DNA of 9,213 bases from Acidimicrobiaceae bacterium (lineage in GTDB: Bacteria > Actinomycetota > Acidimicrobiia > Acidimicrobiales > Bog-793), in NCBI GenBank assembly GCA_027306715.1, contig DAHUZG010000311.1, positions 1 to 9,213 of the forward strand, given 5' to 3'. A program made the translations under genes and the position numbers. A model generated the notes under the pieces. That model did no database searches. It was not told the DNA's origin and saw only the letters and a list, made by a program, of their open reading frames with translations. The first letter of the stretch is position 1; each line of letters starts with the position of its first letter. Shown in pieces: positions 7,301-9,213 of the stretch.

Positions 7301-8322
7301 TCGGCTACAGAGCGGGCAGGCTCGACCCCGAGCTCGCCGGCGGGGAGCCGTTGGCCTACGACACCACCTTGCTGTGCCTGGCCGGGGAGGACCTCGTCGA
7401 GTACGTCGCCCGTGTCGGGCTCGACGCGCTGCGCGAGCGGCACACGATCCTCGACTGGCACTGGCCGTTCTCCTCGCCCGGTCCCGAGACGGCGAACGAG
7501 GCGTCGATGGTCTCGGAGATCTGGGTCCCGAGCGCCTTCAGCCAGCGGGCGATCCGCCAGGCCTCGGCGCGGCCGGTACGCCTCCAGCTGCAACCGGTGC
7601 TCCCGGCGCGGGCGCGCTTCTCCCGCCGCGATCTCGGCATGCCCGACGACTTCGTCTTTGCCACCATCGCCGAGGTCGGGAGGGGACGCTCGGGAGAGGT
7701 CGCTCTCGCCAACCCGGTCGGCGTCGTCGAGGCGTTCTGCGCCGCCTTCCCCCAGCGAGGCGAGGCGTCCTGCTTCGTGGCGCTGAGCGGCAGTCGCACG
7801 GAGGCGGTCGCCGAAGCCTGTCGCGAGGCCGCTTCGGGCCGCAGCGACGTCGTCGTCGCCGAGCAGCTGCCGGCCGGTGGGGCCGAGTCGGTGCTGGCGC
7901 TTGCCGACTGCTACGTGTCGCTTCACCGCAGCTCTGCGTTCGGGATGTCCCTCGCCGGCGCGTTGGCGACCGGCGTGCCCGTCGTGTCGACTGCCGGCGG
8001 GGGGCCGCTCGAGTACCTCGACAGCTCGGTCGCCGAGCTCGTCGACGCCACGCCCGTCACGACTCTGGCGCTCCACGCCCCTTACCCGGCGGGGCTGGCG
8101 TGGTTCGAGCCGGATCTCGACGATGCAGCGGCCGCTCTCCTCGAGGTGCTCGACGCCCCCGAGCAGACCAGAGCCAAGGCGCACGCCGGCGCTGTGCGCA
8201 TCGGCCGTACCCACGGCGCCGAGCTGACGGGCCGGATGATGCGACGTCGTGTCGAGGCGGTGGCACCGCTGCGGACGACGCCGCCGCACCAGCACCGCGG
8301 GCGCAGGCGGGCTCGGCGCTGA
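4345..8322 (+). CDS. Multidomain GT2-TPR-methyltransferase-GT2-GT4 fusion, probable flagellin glycosyltransferase
   Basis: This 1325-residue protein has no signal peptide or membrane segment, so it is probably cytosolic. Residues 4-195 are a GT2 domain of the WaaE/KdtX-like type with SLCMIVKDE (6-14), DTGSSD (36-41), FARARN (63-68), LDADE (82-86), GRLHEQV (142-148) and LHRGY (168-172), all intact. Residues 200-345 look like TPR repeats; 365-510 is helical and unassigned. Residues 513-675 resemble a class I methyltransferase (LRVLCPGGELVVEVPDL, 578-594), but the SAM-binding GxG has become C-A-G (519-521). Residues 688-890 resemble GT2, with S-E-H (774-776) where D-x-D is expected. Residues 953-1300 resemble GT4 (EIWVPSAFS 1058-1066, VSLHRS 1191-1196), with both Glu of the E-x7-E motif replaced (S1197, G1205). 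The last 17 residues are Arg-rich. The frame has a stop at 4282 and no earlier ATG/GTG/TTG, so the ATG at 4345 is the likely start despite a weak G-rich ribosome binding site. Its position divergent from flagellin suggests it glycosylates flagellin; the sugar and the target are not shown by sequence. Confidence 0.9.
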   Translation: MEPLLSLCMIVKDEKDELPLALASVAGVVDELVVYDTGSSDPTVEIAEDAGARVVRGYWDDDFARARNAAIDACRGEWVLVLDADESLHGDGEALRGRLRAAPPELEALAIALETLEGGGLAGHISFYALRLFRRSRCHYVGRLHEQVRRRADDTPPGSTWTHEVRILHRGYTASHYLDGSKRERNLRLARLAAADDAVDHPEALFNLGRTLMTGNEPESGVAPLREAASTTANPILRRHALTSLALLEAALGHLEEALVAVDELRQCSVVAAGADILEAQVHLSAGEPLRCLEACERVPFLVLDDNGLELGRHLVASLRARALATLGRPSEAAEVLLDTLGSHGLLDCPLGELVSYLLAAGRPLAEIASAVRPEILAVLAAAAVQLPETQSDVVLTALHERFPDRPEPVALGAALAARLPVARARWWSAALRRHGQTDQCPLLAILGNDRLEHLVRLRAAAAVYVSFADERAVEPARQLIGSLPAAEATAATADVAAISPALAALLASGSTAAVLLSCAGEARDGYRCLDVAESSADGGVEPDRLPLANGSAHLLVTGDALARFPAARAGSILDEWLRVLCPGGELVVEVPDLAAAATRLLEATAARDEPAAAAALREIYGANRTAGCAAGGAGKHDGYSSGWTRPQLERLLARHGFDVDSVDEGGALRVRSRAAALVTRLAAGPAPEISLLVVAERDEATLRRCLRSVAGSDAGASYEVVCFDNSAADGTARFCESLDGAVTVVKAAKPMTTAAALNVAARFASGEVIVMLSEHVQLSDGWGAGLMTALAETDVAATSAALVDAGGSACGGPLDLRGHPDPSRIERRPSGGPPDALGAGCVALRAGTWADLGGLSSDLELDEAVIDLTLRAGEIGRLVAATVKGRIDATAGDTAASRHSAEELARRWAARLSRPSDQPIPLSTASLLPSSTLLERIASSDLAVGSPRPGGCNLVGDFAGLGGESGRVRGWAAAAAACALPMSRLGYRAGRLDPELAGGEPLAYDTTLLCLAGEDLVEYVARVGLDALRERHTILDWHWPFSSPGPETANEASMVSEIWVPSAFSQRAIRQASARPVRLQLQPVLPARARFSRRDLGMPDDFVFATIAEVGRGRSGEVALANPVGVVEAFCAAFPQRGEASCFVALSGSRTEAVAEACREAASGRSDVVVAEQLPAGGAESVLALADCYVSLHRSSAFGMSLAGALATGVPVVSTAGGGPLEYLDSSVAELVDATPVTTLALHAPYPAGLAWFEPDLDDAAAALLEVLDAPEQTRAKAHAGAVRIGRTHGAELTGRMMRRRVEAVAPLRTTPPHQHRGRRRARR

Positions 8323-8370
8323 CCTCCGGTGGCCAGCTTTGCGTGGCGCCGCACCAACCTCACTCGGTCC

Positions 8371-8430
8371 CGACTTCGGCGCAGCAGGCGCGACTTCGGC
8401 GCAGCACGCGCGACTTCGGCGCAGCACGAC
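8371..8430. repeat. Tandem direct repeat, 3 x 20 bp
   Basis: There are three head-to-tail copies of a 20-bp unit beginning CGACTTCGGCGCAGCA, at 8371-8390, 8391-8410 and 8411-8430. Bases 1-16 are identical in all three copies and differences are confined to positions 17-20 of the unit. The array lies about 50 bases after the glycosyltransferase stop and just before the 8458-8484 hairpin, so it is probably in that gene's 3' untranslated region. With only three copies and no spacers it is not a CRISPR array. Confidence 0.93.
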
Positions 8431-8457
8431 GGAGCAGAAGCAGAACCAGAACGACGA

Positions 8458-8484
8458 GAAGCGGGCCGGTGCCCGGCCCGCTTC
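8458..8484. terminator. Perfect 12-bp hairpin, probable terminator of the glycosyltransferase
   Basis: GAAGCGGGCCGG (8458-8469) and its exact complement (8473-8484) flank a 3-base loop; in practice this is an 11-bp stem with a 5-base loop. It lies 136 bases after the glycosyltransferase stop codon. No T-run follows on the plus strand. On the minus strand the bases after the stem are moderately T-rich (about 11 of 27), so it could also end a minus-strand transcript entering from 8791. Bidirectional use is possible. Confidence 0.7.
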
Positions 8485-8791
8485 CCACGATGATGCCGCT
8501 CAGGGTCGCTGCACCAGCGACCGTGCTCTCTCCCCCGCTCCCCGATCAGCGCTCTCGCTCTCTGTGTCGGAGAGGCTCCGTGTGCCTGGTGGGCCAGGCC
8601 CTCGCCACGCGGTGCAGGCGCAGCGACGGCTCGGCGCCATCCATGATGTCGATCGCGCTCAGGGGTCGGGGAATCGCCAGCCCGGTCGGTGACCGGGCCT
8701 CAACGGACGGGCGGACCGGCCTCCTCGGACGAGCCAGACGTTCTCACGCATGACTCCTTTCGGTGCTCTCTCGGGCGCATCGAGTTGCGCT
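8485..8791 (-). ncRNA. Candidate structured transcript of unknown function
   Basis: No convincing protein gene covers this stretch, yet it is dense in perfect inverted repeats: 8504-8522 (8-bp stem, 3-base loop), 8568-8580 (5 bp, 3), 8584-8599 (6 bp, 4) and 8680-8698 (8 bp, 3), with the 12-bp hairpin at 8458-8484 beyond. A good minus-strand promoter (8798-8826) would start transcription near 8791, giving an RNA of about 330 bases ending at that hairpin. I looked for tmRNA, RNase P, SRP and tRNA landmarks and found none. A 30-codon ORF lies near its 5' end. It may be a regulatory RNA with a leader peptide, or the remains of a decayed gene. Many GC-rich repeats occur by chance, so this is a hypothesis. 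Confidence 0.25.
8659..8751 (-). CDS. Small ORF (30 codons), leader peptide or gene remnant
   Basis: An ATG at 8749-8751 opens a 30-codon frame starting MRENVWLVRGGRSARP and stopping at TGA 8659-8661. AAAGGAG (8754-8760) is an excellent ribosome binding site but lies only 2 bases from this ATG. A GTG at 8745-8747 has ideal 6-base spacing but gives only 15 codons. An 8-bp inverted repeat (8680-8698) sits inside the frame near its end. The opening W-L-V-R-G-G resembles the N-terminus of some restriction-endonuclease-like proteins, which would make this a broken gene; that match is short and could be chance. A -1 shift just before the stop would join another open frame of about 38 codons (IDIMDGAEPSLRLHRVA), so a frameshifted pseudogene is a further possibility. 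Confidence 0.25.
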   Translation of the reverse strand: MRENVWLVRGGRSARPLRPGHRPGWRFPDP

Positions 8792-8797
8792 GAGCGA

Positions 8798-8826
8798 ATC
8801 ATCCGCCCGCCCGCGCAGGCTGTCAA
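8798..8826 (-). promoter_or_regulatory. Primary-sigma promoter, minus strand
   Basis: On the minus strand, TTGACA (8821-8826) is a perfect -35 box. After exactly 17 bases it is followed by GATGAT (8798-8803), which matches TATAAT at 4 of 6 positions. The expected start is near 8791, about 40 bases before the small ORF at 8751. A short near-palindrome, CGCT-g-AGCG (8788-8796), overlaps the predicted start and could be an operator. TTGACA is rare in DNA this GC-rich, which supports the call. Confidence 0.5.
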
Positions 8827-8972
8827 CCGTCCACCGTGCGTCGATCCGGTGACGGGTCCGTTGCAGCAGGGACCTGGCGACCGCTCGCGCCCGCTGATAC
8901 GCGATACTGGAGATGCCGGGCGTCGAGCACGCCGCGGAGGACTCGGGGCCGGGTGGCCCGGAGAGGAACCAC

Positions 8973-9213
8973 ATGGGTCAGCACCACATCGGTCCTGTGG
9001 CCGGGGCGGTCGAGATGGGCGCTCGTGAGATGGGCGCTCGGGGCGTCGACCGCACGGCTGCCGCCTCCCGCACGGCAGCGATGATCTGGTCGGCGGCCCT
9101 GCGTCACGACGAGATGACCGTCGCCCTCGGGCTCGAGGCTCTCGACGCCGTCGAGCCGTCGGGAGCGTTCAGCTGCGCCTGGGGACTCGCCCGCGTCGCC
9201 GCCGAGCTGATCG
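8973..9213 (+). CDS. Protein of unknown function, partial (C-terminus beyond window)
   Basis: This is the first 80 codons of a gene that runs off the right edge. The ATG at 8973-8975 is preceded by GAGAGGA (8961-8967) with 5-base spacing, which decides this start over the in-frame ATGs at 9015 and 9030. The product opens MGQHHIGPVAGAVEMGAR and carries a perfect five-residue tandem repeat (EMGAREMGAR, residues 14-23). It then becomes helical and amphipathic (RTAAASRTAAMIWSAALRH, LGLEALDAV). It has no signal peptide or membrane segment. I do not recognise the family. A possible -10 box, GATACT (8903-8908), lies about 65 bases upstream, with no clear -35. A small inverted repeat (8949-8953 with 8957-8961) touches the ribosome binding site. 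Confidence 0.72.
   Translation, partial: MGQHHIGPVAGAVEMGAREMGARGVDRTAAASRTAAMIWSAALRHDEMTVALGLEALDAVEPSGAFSCAWGLARVAAELI
9012..9041 (+). repeat. 15-bp tandem duplication inside the 8973 gene
   Basis: The 15-bp unit GAGATGGGCGCTCGt/g occurs twice head to tail (9012-9026 and 9027-9041) with one difference at the last base. It is in frame and encodes Glu-Met-Gly-Ala-Arg twice. Identity at DNA level suggests a recent slippage duplication. Confidence 0.9.

Noticed and set aside
6523..8427. 634-codon open frame antisense to the end of the glycosyltransferase
   Set aside because: Same reason: it is a complement of a well-supported coding frame, with no recognisable motif and composition typical of a shadow frame.
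8371..8430. Possible CRISPR array
   Set aside because: The repeats abut directly with no spacers and there are only three copies.
7374..8753. 459-codon plus-strand frame running past the glycosyltransferase stop into the intergenic region
   Set aside because: Most of it is an out-of-phase shadow of the glycosyltransferase. The last 90 codons (from the ATG pair near 8490) have no good ribosome binding site or motif and run across several hairpins.
8485..8760. Known structured RNA (tmRNA, RNase P, SRP RNA, tRNA)
   Set aside because: None of the conserved sequence landmarks of these RNAs could be found on either strand, including a T-loop GGTTCGA-type motif.
8744..8974. 76-codon minus-strand frame upstream of the small ORF
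   Set aside because: It spans the TTGACA promoter, has no ribosome binding site and overlaps the start region of the plus-strand gene at 8973.

Overview
The window reads as a fragment of a high-GC actinobacterial chromosome. Codons are strongly G/C-biased at the third position, start sites carry GGAGG-type ribosome binding sites, and the gene order flagellin-fliD-fliS-fliT-like is the usual late-flagellar cluster. A deep-branching actinobacterium (Acidimicrobiia- or Thermoleophilia-like) is plausible, but the window holds no rRNA or tRNA and the class cannot be fixed from it.

Positions 1-4188 are a minus-strand late-flagellar cluster read right to left: flagellin (3358-4188), a 170-base gap holding a strong hairpin, an unusually long filament cap protein FliD (620-3187), the flagellin export chaperone FliS (188-616) and the start of a FliT-like protein (201 down to 1, cut by the window edge). 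FliD-FliS are 3 bases apart and FliS and the FliT-like gene overlap, so these three are probably co-translated. The hairpin after the flagellin stop would allow more flagellin than cap transcript. A sigma-28-like promoter can be drawn upstream of flagellin.

Positions 4345-8322 hold one plus-strand gene, divergent from flagellin. It encodes a 1325-residue cytosolic fusion: GT2 glycosyltransferase, TPR-like helical repeats, methyltransferase-like domain, second GT2-like domain, GT4-like domain. Its position beside flagellin points to flagellin glycosylation. By eye, only the first GT2 domain keeps a full set of catalytic motifs. The other three enzyme-like domains have lost key residues, which makes this protein the most interesting item in the window.

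Positions 8323-8972 contain no convincing protein gene on either strand but are not empty. There is a 3 x 20 bp tandem repeat, a 12-bp perfect hairpin that probably ends the glycosyltransferase transcript, several more perfect inverted repeats, and a well-formed minus-strand promoter (TTGACA-N17-GATGAT) followed by a Shine-Dalgarno sequence and a 30-codon ORF. This may be a small structured transcript or the remnant of a decayed gene. A plus-strand gene of unknown function starts at 8973 and runs off the right edge.

Together the genes describe making the filament (flagellin), capping it (FliD), chaperoning its subunits (FliS, FliT-like) and probably decorating it with sugar (the fused glycosyltransferase).
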